Positions 37,127-46,368 of a DNA stretch of 48,679 nucleotides are shown piece by piece. The notes under the pieces are model-generated. The model worked only from the letters and a program-made list of their open reading frames with translations. It made no database searches and was not told where the DNA came from. The DNA lies in NCBI RefSeq assembly GCF_009711975.1, contig NZ_VIKW01000003.1:1-48679 (forward strand), written 5' to 3'. Positions within the stretch are counted from its first letter, which is position 1. Every line of letters starts with the position of its first letter. The stretch comes from Anabaena sp. UHCC 0204. GTDB taxonomy: Bacteria > Cyanobacteriota > Cyanobacteriia > Cyanobacteriales > Nostocaceae. Position numbers and translations under genes: made by a program.

Positions 37127-37314
37127 CCTTTTAATGCCTTTTGAAAATTGCGCCGATAGGATGGATTTGCTAAAAATAACGCAGGCCATAGTAAAGCCAA
37201 ACCGACACGGTTAGGTAAAGTTTGATTAAAATTAGTTCTGCCAAATCCAGTCCAAAATTTCCATACACCACCGATATAAACCACTATTACTCCAAAAATC
37301 AGGAAATTAATCAT
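37123..37314 (-). CDS. Small membrane protein of unknown function
   Basis: The 63 residues contain two hydrophobic segments: MINFLIFGVIVVYIGGVWKF at the start and VGLALLWPALFLA in the second half, with a basic C-terminus (SYRRNFQKALKG). It looks like a conserved cyanobacterial small membrane protein; no function is known to me. The stop codon TAG is supplied by the GC-rich palindrome that follows. It is convergent with the YciI gene and divergent from the nucleotidyltransferase gene. Confidence 0.7.
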   Translation of the reverse strand: MINFLIFGVIVVYIGGVWKFWTGFGRTNFNQTLPNRVGLALLWPALFLANPSYRRNFQKALKG

Positions 37315-37551
37315 CTTCTACTCCCTTAATACTTTTATTGGCATTGCAGTTGCTTAATTCTAGTTTAAATTAGAATCACCAAGTATAGTATAAATTTAGG
37401 CATTTGAAATATCTTGTCAATGGCTGAAAAGCTGACGCTGGATTAATTTTTAATTTTCAATTGTTTATCATAGATGTTTCTTACGGAAGTTCCTTAAATA
37501 TTAATCTCTGTATGAGACTAAAGGAAGAAGAATATCAGTTTTTGACAGGTT

Positions 37552-37557
37552 AGGAGG
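37552..37557 (+). promoter_or_regulatory. Strong Shine-Dalgarno before the nucleotidyltransferase fusion
   Basis: AGGAGG sits four bases before the ATG at 37562, closer than the usual 5-9 nt, and is the most canonical ribosome binding site in the window. It fixes the start codon. Confidence 0.85.
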
Positions 37558-37561
37558 ATTT

Positions 37562-40090
37562 ATGCGTGCAGTGCTAATGGCAGGTGGTTCGGGAACACGG
37601 TTACGTCCTTTGACTTGCGATTTACCCAAACCAATGGTTCCTATATTAAATCGCCCAATTGCTGAACACATTATCAATCTCCTTAAACGACACCAGATTT
37701 ATGAAGTAATTGCTACATTGCATTATTTACCAGATGTGCTGCGTGATTACTTTCAAGATGGCGGTGATTTTGGTGTACAAATGACCTATGCGATTGAAGA
37801 AGACCAACCCCTGGGAACAGCAGGTTGTGTAAAAAATATCGCTGAACTTTTGGATGAAACTTTTTTAGTCATTAGCGGTGATAGTATTACAGACTTTGAT
37901 CTAACTGCGGCTATTGAATTTCATAAACAAAAACAATCAAAAGCCACTTTAATTTTAACCCGTGTCCCTAACCCAATTGAATTTGGTGTAGTCATTACAG
38001 ATGCTGACGGACGCATTAACCGATTTTTAGAAAAACCTTCTACCAGCGAAATTTTTTCTGATACCGTCAACACTGGTACATATATTTTAGAACCAGAAGT
38101 TTTAGACTATTTACCAGAAAATACTGAATGCGATTTTTCTAAAGATTTATTTCCCCTCCTACTAGCTAAAGATGAGCCGATTTACGGTTATGTTGCCAGT
38201 GGATACTGGTGCGATGTCGGTCACTTAGATGCGTACAGAGAAGCCCAGTATGATGCCTTAGAAAGGAAAGTCAACTTAAAAGTAGCTTATCCAGAAATTT
38301 CACCTAATTTATGGGTAGGACAAAATACTTATATTGATCCTACAGCCAAAATCGAAACCCCCGCAGTTATTGGTAGCAATTGCCGGATTGGGGCGCGGGT
38401 ACAAATCGAAGATGGAACAGTCATTGGTGATAATGTCACCATTGGCGCTGACGCTAATTTAAAGCGGCCGATTATTTGGAATGGGGCAATTATTGGAGAC
38501 GAAGCCCAATTATCCGCTTGTGTAATTTCCCGTGGGACTCGTGTAGATAGACGCGCTCATGTTTTAGAAGCTGCTGTAGTGGGTTCTTTATCTACTGTGG
38601 GAGAAGAAGCGCAAATTAGCCCAGGGGTGAGGGTTTGGCCGAGTAAAAAGATTGAATCTGGTGCAGTTTTAAATATTAATCTGATTTGGGGAAATACTGC
38701 CCAGCGGAATTTATTTGGACAGCGGGGAGTCCAGGGATTAGCCAATATTGACATTACTCCAGAGTTTGCGGTGAAGTTGGGGGCGGCTTATGGTTCGACT
38801 TTAAAACCTGGTTCAATAGTCACAGTTTCCCGTGATCAACGCAATGTTTCGCGGATGGTGACACGCTCTTTAATTGCTGGTTTAATGTCTGTAGGTGTGG
38901 ATGTCCAGAACCTCGATACAACAGCTATTCCTATCGCTCGAACTGTGATCCCGACAATGACAGTAGCCGGGGGGATTCATGTCCGGGTTCACCCAGAACG
39001 CCGTGATTATATCTTGATTGAGTTTATGGATATTAAGGGAATTAATATCTCTAAAGCCCAAGAAAAGAAAATTGAAGGGGCGTATTTTAAAGAAGATATG
39101 CGTCGTTCCCAAAGTCATGAAATTGGCGATGTCGTATATTCTAGCCAATTAATGGATTGCTATGGCAAGGCTTTTGAGAAGTTATTGAATGTGGATACTC
39201 TGCGTAATAGTCGGGCAAAGGTGGTGATTGACTATGTTTACGCTGTGTCTGGGGCGGTTTTGCCACAAATGTTAGATAAGTTTGGGGCTGATGCGGTGGT
39301 GCTAAATGCTAGTTTGAATAAAACGGCAATTTCTAACGCTGATAGAGAAGGATTGCTAACTCAATTAGGCCATGTGGTGGAAGCGGTAAACGCTAATTTT
39401 GGTGTGCAGGTATCGGCTAATGGGGAACAACTGATCTTAGTTGATGAATCGGGGTTTTCTATTCGGGGGGAAATGCTGACGGCGTTGATGGTGGATATGA
39501 TGTTAACTGCAAATCCTCGCAGTTCGGTAGTTGTGCCGGTTCATGCTTCTAGTGCGGTGGAATTAGTCGCCCATCGTCATGATGGTAAGGTGATTCGGAC
39601 TAAGGCCAATCCAACAGCTTTAATGGAAGCTTGTCAGAAAAATCCGAATGTGGTTTTAGGTGGTAGTGGGGAAACTGGGTTTATTTTTCCCCAACTGCAT
39701 CCAGGGTTTGATTCCATGTTCTGTATTGCCAAGCTGATTGAAATGTTAACGATTCAAGAGCGATCGCTCGCAACTGTCCGTTCAGAGTTACCCCGTGTTA
39801 TTCACAGAACCTACACAGTTCGCTGTCCTTGGACTGCTAAGGGGTCGCTAATGCGTTATTTGGTGGAAACGCACCCCGCGCAAAATTTGGAGTTAATTGA
39901 CGGTGTAAAAATTCGTCAGCCCTATGATGATAATTGGCTGTTGGTTTTACCGGATGCCAGTGAGCCGTTAGTCCATCTCTATGTTAACAGCAGCGATCGC
40001 GATTGGGTTGATGAAACTCTCAGAGATTACCGCGCCCGTGTGCAGTATTTTGTGGAACGCGAACAGGAAAATTACCGTTTGGATATCTAG
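37562..40090 (+). CDS. Sugar-phosphate nucleotidyltransferase fused to a degenerate phosphohexomutase
   Basis: The 842 residues start with a nucleotidyltransferase (1-235; [11 protein letters not shown] nucleotide loop, [11 protein letters not shown] metal site, FLEKP sugar loop), then a left-handed hexapeptide helix (about 250-370), then a phosphoglucomutase/phosphomannomutase-like half (380-842). It is usually annotated mannose-1-phosphate guanylyltransferase; glucose-1-phosphate or another sugar is possible. In the mutase half, the phosphoserine loop TASHNP is replaced by [13 protein letters not shown], and the metal loop DGDxDR by [11 protein letters not shown]. It probably cannot catalyse the mutase reaction and may regulate or scaffold. 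It stands alone and probably supplies nucleotide sugars for envelope polysaccharides. Confidence 0.9.
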   Translation: MRAVLMAGGSGTRLRPLTCDLPKPMVPILNRPIAEHIINLLKRHQIYEVIATLHYLPDVLRDYFQDGGDFGVQMTYAIEEDQPLGTAGCVKNIAELLDETFLVISGDSITDFDLTAAIEFHKQKQSKATLILTRVPNPIEFGVVITDADGRINRFLEKPSTSEIFSDTVNTGTYILEPEVLDYLPENTECDFSKDLFPLLLAKDEPIYGYVASGYWCDVGHLDAYREAQYDALERKVNLKVAYPEISPNLWVGQNTYIDPTAKIETPAVIGSNCRIGARVQIEDGTVIGDNVTIGADANLKRPIIWNGAIIGDEAQLSACVISRGTRVDRRAHVLEAAVVGSLSTVGEEAQISPGVRVWPSKKIESGAVLNINLIWGNTAQRNLFGQRGVQGLANIDITPEFAVKLGAAYGSTLKPGSIVTVSRDQRNVSRMVTRSLIAGLMSVGVDVQNLDTTAIPIARTVIPTMTVAGGIHVRVHPERRDYILIEFMDIKGINISKAQEKKIEGAYFKEDMRRSQSHEIGDVVYSSQLMDCYGKAFEKLLNVDTLRNSRAKVVIDYVYAVSGAVLPQMLDKFGADAVVLNASLNKTAISNADREGLLTQLGHVVEAVNANFGVQVSANGEQLILVDESGFSIRGEMLTALMVDMMLTANPRSSVVVPVHASSAVELVAHRHDGKVIRTKANPTALMEACQKNPNVVLGGSGETGFIFPQLHPGFDSMFCIAKLIEMLTIQERSLATVRSELPRVIHRTYTVRCPWTAKGSLMRYLVETHPAQNLELIDGVKIRQPYDDNWLLVLPDASEPLVHLYVNSSDRDWVDETLRDYRARVQYFVEREQENYRLDI

Positions 40091-40391
40091 TTTTTGAGCA
40101 TTACAGCGATTTTCGGGTAAATGAACCACATTTTATATCTCACGCAAAGACGCAAAGGCGCAAAGGAAGAAAGGAATAGAAAAATCTGCGTGTGGTACAA
40201 ATACATGAAAGCTGCTGTAATTAGTAGGGGCGAAGCTTTGGGCGATAACCTATCGGTAAAACTATTGATTTTCTGTCCGAATGCTTCCCTCTTATAACTT
40301 CGTGTTTTCTCCTGTTATTGATCGAGATTTTACGGATGTTTACCGCAGTGGATGTATTAATTATCATCCACTAGGAAACTATATAACCGTT
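40091..40391. other. Intergenic region with dispersed cyanobacterial repeats
   Basis: This stretch holds a run of ACGCAAAGACGCAAAGGCGCAAAGG type (about 40141-40167) and a GTAGGGGCGAAGC fragment (about 40223-40235), both of which look like dispersed repeats. An open frame from 40281 continues into the TPR gene, but its first 37 codons look non-coding. No clear promoter was identified. Confidence 0.5.
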
Positions 40392-40748
40392 ATGTCTAAT
40401 TATCATCAAACAGTTGCGCCAGATATCAAGCACTTAGCAGCTATCAATAATATCGCCTTTATCAAATATGAACAGGGAGACAAAGAAACAGCGATTCAAC
40501 AATGGCAACAAGCCGTAAAAATTAATAATCAATCTGCTGAATCTATCTTAGCTTTAGCCGTAGCTTTGTATGGTCAAGGTGAACAGCAACAGGCTTATCA
40601 GTTAGCGGAAACAGCATTAAAGTTAAACAAAAATTTTGCCGATTTTCACGTTATGAAAAAGCATTTTTGGGGTCAAAGTATAATTACTGATGCTCAGAAA
40701 ATGCTATCTACTCCTAAAATGAAAAACTTATTATCACAATTACCTTAA
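40392..40748 (+). CDS. TPR-repeat protein
   Basis: The 118 residues consist of about two to three TPR units (AAINNIAFIKYEQGDKETAIQQWQQAVKINN, then AESILALAVALYGQGEQQQAYQLAETALKLNK) followed by a short helical tail. I prefer the ATG at 40392 (MSNYHQTVAPDI); the frame is open from 40281, but the extra 37 residues have no TPR character. TPRs bind protein partners; the partner is unknown. No genes are coupled to it. Confidence 0.75.
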   Translation: MSNYHQTVAPDIKHLAAINNIAFIKYEQGDKETAIQQWQQAVKINNQSAESILALAVALYGQGEQQQAYQLAETALKLNKNFADFHVMKKHFWGQSIITDAQKMLSTPKMKNLLSQLP

Positions 40749-40773
40749 GCGTTAAAAATTGTCGTTGGGGTAA

Positions 40774-40797
40774 GGGAACAGGGAACAGGGAACAGGA
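40774..40797. repeat. STRR heptamer repeat (GGGAACA)
   Basis: Three perfect GGGAACA units and a partial fourth follow the TPR gene. Confidence 0.9.
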
Positions 40798-40960
40798 AGA
40801 GAGTTTTGGGCGATTTTAATTTTCTTCACATACCTTTAATTTTTTCGGTTCATCTACTTACTTAAACCCTTTCTTTGTCTGATAGCGTAGCGTGGCGCAA
40901 GCCATATCAGGATGTCCAGGATTCTAGGATGTACAGGATAGAAACAGAAATTTACTCACC

Positions 40961-41023
40961 AATTCCCAATTCCCAATTCCCAATTCCCAATTCCCAATTC
41001 CCAATTACCCATTCCCAATTCCC
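40961..41023. repeat. STRR heptamer repeat (AATTCCC)
   Basis: Six perfect AATTCCC units and three degenerate ones end directly before the stop codon (41024-41026) of the ABC ATPase gene on the minus strand. Confidence 0.95.
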
Positions 41024-42271
41024 TTACGGATATATCCCCAAATTGGTTTCTGGGTCAAAAAAATGGAGCTTATCAGGTATGAATGATAGCCAAAGTTGTT
41101 CACCGAGATTGATGAATCTATCTGGTGGAATTCTTGCTTGTAGGGCTTGTCCTTCTATATTAGGTAAATCAGGATCTGTGATTTTTACAGATAGAAAAGT
41201 ATCATTTCCTAAATTTTCTACCAAGTCTACTTTGACTGGTAAATTTTTAGTTGCAGGTACACTCAACAATAGATGTTCTGGACGAATACCTAACATTAAA
41301 GTTTGTCCGTCGTATTTTTGTAATGCAGTTCCCCACAAATCTGGGAGGGTAAAACGAAAGTGAGGATGACTAATTAATAAAGGTGCGTGAAATTCCACCG
41401 GGATAAAATTCATGGGTGGAGAACCGATAAATTCGGCAACGAAACGGTTAGCAGGACGGTTATACAGTTCCAATGGTGCGGCAACTTGCTGGATTTTTCC
41501 TTCTGACATGATAGCAATGCGATCGCCCATTGTCATCGCTTCAGTTTGATCATGGGTGACATAAATCGTAGTTGTCCCTAACTGACGCTGCAATTTGACG
41601 ATTTGAGTACGGGTTTCGGCTCTTAGTTTGGCATCTAAATTAGACAATGGTTCATCCATTAAGAATACTTGCGGATTACGAGCGATCGCTCTTCCCAATG
41701 CTACCCTTTGTCTTTGTCCCCCGGAAAGTTGCTTGGGTAAACGATTTAATAACGCCTCAATTTGTAACAACGCCGCTACTTTTTGCACTCGTTCATTGAC
41801 AATCTTTTCTTTCGCGGAAACATACCAAAATCCCTTGGGTAACTTCCTTGTCAACCCTACCAATAAATTTTTACCCCATTTACTAATTCTTTTTTCCCCA
41901 ACTTCCCCATCACCAAACTGACGACGTAACCCAAAAGCGATATTGTCATATACAGTCATGTGGGGATAAAGGGCGTAATTTTGAAACACCATAGCGATGT
42001 CTCTATCTTTGGGCGGTAAATCATTAATCAGGCGATCGCCCACAGCAATATTACCACCAGTCATCACCTCCAAGCCAGCAATAATCCTCAACAAGGTACT
42101 TTTACCGCAACCTGATGGACCCACCAGCACCATAAATTCCCCATCAGCGATCGTTAAATTAATCCGACGCAAGACACTAACACCATCAGTACCATCTGCT
42201 TGTGTCTTGACTACATCCCCTTTCCGAGAAGGGAAACTTTTATAAACATTTTCTAAGATAACTTGTGCCAC
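41024..42271 (-). CDS. ABC transporter ATP-binding protein, MalK/UgpC type
   Basis: This 415-residue ATPase powers a carbohydrate or polyol importer. Visible: Walker [10 protein letters not shown] near residue 53, Q-loop [22 protein letters not shown], signature [14 protein letters not shown], Walker [14 protein letters not shown]-loop VTHDQTEAM, and a C-terminal TOBE/MOP regulatory region (from about 295). Between the Q-loop helix and the signature lies an extra ~40-residue segment ([20 protein letters not shown]... to ...VSAKEKIV), making it longer than typical MalK (about 360-370). No permease or binding protein is adjacent, so it may serve several transporters from a distance. Confidence 0.93.
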   Translation of the reverse strand: MAQVILENVYKSFPSRKGDVVKTQADGTDGVSVLRRINLTIADGEFMVLVGPSGCGKSTLLRIIAGLEVMTGGNIAVGDRLINDLPPKDRDIAMVFQNYALYPHMTVYDNIAFGLRRQFGDGEVGEKRISKWGKNLLVGLTRKLPKGFWYVSAKEKIVNERVQKVAALLQIEALLNRLPKQLSGGQRQRVALGRAIARNPQVFLMDEPLSNLDAKLRAETRTQIVKLQRQLGTTTIYVTHDQTEAMTMGDRIAIMSEGKIQQVAAPLELYNRPANRFVAEFIGSPPMNFIPVEFHAPLLISHPHFRFTLPDLWGTALQKYDGQTLMLGIRPEHLLLSVPATKNLPVKVDLVENLGNDTFLSVKITDPDLPNIEGQALQARIPPDRFINLGEQLWLSFIPDKLHFFDPETNLGIYP

Positions 42272-42305
42272 GATTGATTATTCACATTATTAATAATTAG
42301 GCTAC

Positions 42306-42328
42306 GTAGGGGCGCAGGGCCTGCGCCC
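42306..42328. repeat. GC-rich palindromic repeat, copy 2
   Basis: GTAGGGGCGCAGGGCCTGCG continues CCC; it is the exact reverse complement of 37104-37126. It sits upstream of the ABC ATPase gene and downstream of the PATAN regulator gene. Confidence 0.9.
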
Positions 42329-42448
42329 TCAACTCCTCAACTCCATCGAATCAACTGCATTTTATCTACGACATTGAACAAAGCGCACAAACTGCGCCCT
42401 CAACTGCATTGTATCCACCAAACAACCACATTGAAATTTGACATTCCA

Positions 42449-43810
42449 TTAAGCCAAGTGCATGAAAATCATTTTTAACAACTCAGCGCGAGTAAAAGGT
42501 TTAGTTAAATATCCAGAAGCACCGACAAATCTAGCCTTCACCTTATCTATAATCCCCTTATTGCTGGTAACAAAAATAATAGGAACAGTTTTAAACATTG
42601 AATTATTGCGGATAATTCGACATAGTTCATAACCATCAATTCCTGCCATATTTAGATCCAGTAAAATCAAATCCGGCTTATGTCTAATAATTGACATCAC
42701 AGCCTTCACAGGTTCATTAATAGTCACCAAAGCAAAATTTTCATCTTCTAAATAACGGCTAATTTCCTTCAGAATAGTGGGACTATCATCTACAGAGATA
42801 ATTTTGTAAGTCTTTTGTGTGGTTTTCGTATTTATTTTGACTTTTTCAGAATCATCATTGATATTTTCATCAACAGTTTTTGGTAACTCAGCAACATCCT
42901 GTACTAGCGGTGGAACTGCTAGATTATCCTCAGCAACAATTGACGTTTCTCTGTGGATATTTGTACTAGGTGCTACATCTAAAGTCAATAACTTACCCCG
43001 CACTAATTCCGTACTATTTTCAGCAGATAATAAGGAATTTACGCAGGTTTTTGGTAATTTATCAAACGGGGGATCTGGTTCATGTAAGACTATCGAACCC
43101 TTAACAATATATGGATATAAACTCAAAGTTAATTGCAATTCATCCTGATTCATAATAATCGCTAGATGACGCAAACTAAAACCCTTCATCCAATTGATGA
43201 GATTTTCCGGGAGTGGTGGTAATCTTTTATCATAAAATTTACTACTAACTAATAAATATGGACGTTGGTAAGGAGAAGAAATATATCTACCCAGATATCG
43301 CCAATTTTGTAACTGATTTTGGCATTGTTCAACAATATTATTGATATCTAACTTACAAATTTTGGGGATATTATTCAGTGGTTCTGCTAGTTCATAAGTG
43401 CCTGTTTTAATCAATAAGAATGATTCAATTACTTCTTTAACTAATTCTTGAATAAGTAATGCTGCTTGAGTAGAAAGAAGATGTTTTTCAGTTATCAGCC
43501 AACTAATCGCTTCATATTCTGGGGATTGATTTGGTAAATGATGATCCTCATTTTCAAACATCAAGCGCATTTGTGTACGCACTTCATTATCTACTAAAGG
43601 AACTTCTTGACTAAGACGACGCATCTGTCGTTCTAATCTATCAAAAGGTTCTACTGAGTGAGTAGCATAAATAATTTTTCCTTGTTCTATATATATCAAC
43701 CAAGATACAGAGTTACTAAATACCTGTAAACAGGTACTTTCATAACAATTAGTTAATTGTCTTAATAAACCCTGTGGAGATAGTCTTGTAAACGTGCCGA
43801 TATTCTTCAT
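42449..43810 (-). CDS. PatA-type response regulator (PATAN/DUF4388-REC)
   Basis: The protein has an N-terminal PATAN/DUF4388 region (from FTRLSPQGLLRQLTNCYESTCLQVFSNSVSWLIYIEQGKIIYATHS) through a helical middle, a low-complexity linker (about 290-330), and a C-terminal receiver with acceptor Asp in LILLDLNMAG, Thr/Ser in IIFVTSN and Lys in YLTKPF. PatA in Anabaena uses this architecture to control heterocyst pattern; relatives act in phototaxis and other outputs, and there are many paralogues, so a specific role is not claimed. I start at MKNIGTFTR (43810); the frame is open to an ATG at 43912, but the extra 34 residues look non-family. No kinase gene is adjacent. Confidence 0.88.
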   Translation of the reverse strand: MKNIGTFTRLSPQGLLRQLTNCYESTCLQVFSNSVSWLIYIEQGKIIYATHSVEPFDRLERQMRRLSQEVPLVDNEVRTQMRLMFENEDHHLPNQSPEYEAISWLITEKHLLSTQAALLIQELVKEVIESFLLIKTGTYELAEPLNNIPKICKLDINNIVEQCQNQLQNWRYLGRYISSPYQRPYLLVSSKFYDKRLPPLPENLINWMKGFSLRHLAIIMNQDELQLTLSLYPYIVKGSIVLHEPDPPFDKLPKTCVNSLLSAENSTELVRGKLLTLDVAPSTNIHRETSIVAEDNLAVPPLVQDVAELPKTVDENINDDSEKVKINTKTTQKTYKIISVDDSPTILKEISRYLEDENFALVTINEPVKAVMSIIRHKPDLILLDLNMAGIDGYELCRIIRNNSMFKTVPIIFVTSNKGIIDKVKARFVGASGYLTKPFTRAELLKMIFMHLA

Positions 43811-43912
43811 GATTTTTACATTTTTTTTTACGGATAAATCAACATACTCTTGGAAAAGATTAAATATCAGGTTGTTCTCCGAGATCACTGGAAAAATTAT
43901 CACCATAAACAT

Positions 43913-44611
43913 TATTGGATGATGAATTTTCCTGAGAAATTATGCTAAGAAAAAATCACAATTTGAATGTAACAATTTTTCATATTTAGCATTTTGAGTC
44001 TTGATCATTTGTCTGTATTAAAATCTCCAGCTTGTTATATTTTGTAGTTATTTTAACTTAATACACCACATAATACTATCAAGGATGCTGAGATTTGATT
44101 GGTAATCTAAATTCATCGAATTTCATACTTATATTTCTCCTCTTCCTAAATTTAACAACGATGAATTTAATTACGTTAAAACAGACAAAATTCCACATAG
44201 AATCTTTAAAAATTCCTGGAGGTAAATGTATATATTGATTATTACTGGAGTTTGCAAGTCAAGGGACTAGAACATATAGGTAAACAACCACGCCTCAAAC
44301 CCGTTTTACTTCTGACTTAGTAAATTAGCAACTCCTGTCCTGAATTCTTCCATTTTAACTTTAGTCAAGATCAATGATGGTAGACACTTTACAACAGATT
44401 AGGATTAAAAATCCTCATAAATTACCAATAACCAATTAGTGATGAGGAATTGCAAAAATATATGGTTAACTTTGCCTAAATCAATATCTTTACTTAAAAA
44501 CTAAAGTATTTACGGCAAAATATCAGAAATTTAGTCATACTCGCGCCAGAAACTATATACTTTGAGTAAAAGGAAAATAAAGCTTTGGACTATAACATAA
44601 CACAAAAAGTT
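43913..44611. other. Long AT-rich intergenic region upstream of the vWA-PP2C-kinase triad
   Basis: About 700 bp without a convincing gene. TATACT (44556-44561) is a possible -10 for the triad, with only a weak -35. I saw no tandem repeats, tRNA or long hairpin. An AT-rich regulatory region serving both divergent genes is the simplest reading. Confidence 0.45.
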
Positions 44612-45286
44612 ATGATTGATACATTTAACCTTGATGAAGTTGTAGAATTTGCGGAAAATCCCGAACCCCGTTGTCCATGCGTACTATTGCTAGATACATC
44701 TGGCTCAATGCAAGGGGAACGAATCGAAGCTCTAAATCAAGGTTTGCTGAGTTTAAAGGATGAATTAGTCAAAAATTCCTTAGCAGCCAGACGGGTAGAA
44801 GTAGCAATTGTGACTTTCGATAGTAGTGTTAATGTCGTGCAGGACTTTGTAACTGCCGATCAATTTAACCCGCCGATTCTCACCGCTCAGGGTTTGACAA
44901 TCATGGGTTCAGCAATTCACAAAGCATTAGATATTATTCAAGAGCGTAAATCCCAATATCGGAATAATGGTATTGCTTACTACCGCCCATGGGTATTTAT
45001 GATTACTGACGGTGAACCCCAAGGTGAACTAGATCATGTTGTCGAACAAGCATCCCAAAGACTACAAGGCGATGAGTCTAATAAGCGTGTCGCCTTCTTT
45101 ACAGTTGGTGTAGAAAACGCGAATATGAGCCGATTAAGTCAAATTGCTGTGCGTAGCCCACTCAAACTAAAAGGATTAAATTTTATTGAGATGTTTGTTT
45201 GGCTGTCGGCGAGTATGTCAGCGGTATCTCATTCCAAGGTAGATGAACAAGTCGCACTACCGCCAATTGGTTGGGGATCTGTTTAA
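44612..45286 (+). CDS. vWA-domain protein, TerY-like
   Basis: This 224-residue protein is almost entirely one von Willebrand A domain with a full MIDAS: DTSGS (Asp28-x-Ser30-x-Ser32), the Thr of TAQGLTIMGSAI, and the Asp of MITDGEPQG. I start at MIDTFNLDE (ATG, 44612) instead of the in-frame TTG 27 bp earlier. TerY-type vWA proteins of the tellurite/stress systems have this size and layout. It is first in a same-strand set with a PP2C phosphatase (53 bp later) and a kinase with zinc ribbon, the TerY-P arrangement (known from comparative genomics). It probably binds a metal ion and assembles the kinase/phosphatase unit (inference). Confidence 0.88.
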   Translation: MIDTFNLDEVVEFAENPEPRCPCVLLLDTSGSMQGERIEALNQGLLSLKDELVKNSLAARRVEVAIVTFDSSVNVVQDFVTADQFNPPILTAQGLTIMGSAIHKALDIIQERKSQYRNNGIAYYRPWVFMITDGEPQGELDHVVEQASQRLQGDESNKRVAFFTVGVENANMSRLSQIAVRSPLKLKGLNFIEMFVWLSASMSAVSHSKVDEQVALPPIGWGSV

Positions 45287-45338
45287 TTAAAATAACAGCT
45301 TGTTGTTTATAGTTAACTAGCTGTGGGAAAGAAAATAT

Positions 45339-46121
45339 ATGAATACATCAAAACAGATTTCTCAATGGCGCATAGTAGCCGCATCTATATGTGGAACTAG
45401 CCATTCAAAAAACCAGCAACTTTGTCAAGATGCTCACCATTGGCAGGTATTAGCAAATAATGTGTTGTTGGTAGCAGCAGCCGATGGGGCTGGTTCTGCT
45501 AAACTAGGAAAGGTGGGATCAATGATTGCTGTAGAAACGGCAATTGAACATCTAGCCATGCAAGAGATTGGCGGTTTTGTACTGGCCAATGATCATCTTT
45601 TGCAGAATCTGCTCACGGATGCCTTATTGGTAGCCAGGAAAGCCATAGAATCTGAGGCAGATGCTGGTAAAAATCAACCCCAGGATTTAGCAACTACCTT
45701 AATTCTGATGATTGCTACGCCACAGATGGTTGCTGTAGCGCAAATTGGTGATGGTTTAGCTGTGGCAAAGAATAGTACAGGCAACCTCATCGCATTAACA
45801 ATACCTAGCAGCGGTGAGTACATTAACGAAACTACCTTTTTAACATCTCCTGATGCCTTAGAGACAGCACAAATCAAAGTATGGCGGGAAGAGATTGTTA
45901 ATGTTGGTGTCCTCACCGATGGGTTACAAATGTTAGCATTGAATATGATTGTTGGTGAACCACACAAACCTTTCTTTTTTCCTTTATTCGAGTTTGTAGC
46001 GAACGCAGAAGATAGAATATTAGCAAAAGAACATTTAGTGAGGTTTTTAAGTTCTGAGAAAATAACTCAGCGCACTGATGATGACTTGACACTAGTTCTA
46101 GCTGCATTTGGCAATCCTTGA
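45339..46121 (+). CDS. PP2C-type protein phosphatase of the triad
   Basis: This 260-residue enzyme shows the PPM/PP2C motifs: NQQLCQDAHHW (Asp31), AAADGAGSAKLG (Asp49-Gly50), VAQIGDGLAVA, LTDGLQML and a C-terminal RTDDDLTLVLAAF. These supply the binuclear metal site. It has no signal peptide or membrane segment. It follows the vWA gene and precedes the kinase, so it most likely dephosphorylates the kinase or a shared substrate. It belongs to the short, divergent PP2C branch linked to TerY-like systems. Confidence 0.9.
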   Translation: MNTSKQISQWRIVAASICGTSHSKNQQLCQDAHHWQVLANNVLLVAAADGAGSAKLGKVGSMIAVETAIEHLAMQEIGGFVLANDHLLQNLLTDALLVARKAIESEADAGKNQPQDLATTLILMIATPQMVAVAQIGDGLAVAKNSTGNLIALTIPSSGEYINETTFLTSPDALETAQIKVWREEIVNVGVLTDGLQMLALNMIVGEPHKPFFFPLFEFVANAEDRILAKEHLVRFLSSEKITQRTDDDLTLVLAAFGNP

Positions 46122-46368
46122 TTCATGGTAATCAGTTATTAAAAAAAGGAGTTAAGAATGGAGGAGTGCAGTAGTTGGAGCATATTTTCACCAAGAGACT
46201 ACATGGTGGTATGAATTATGTTTCTCGCCAAGGCGCAAAGTTTGAGATTGTAACGCCAACTATTGCTTACTATCTGTAAAGTTCCTCAATTCCGATCGCA
46301 TGGCGTAAGCCATAATTTTACTAACTGTTGACCGAATTTTAATAACCCCACATAACCTTAATTCTTCC

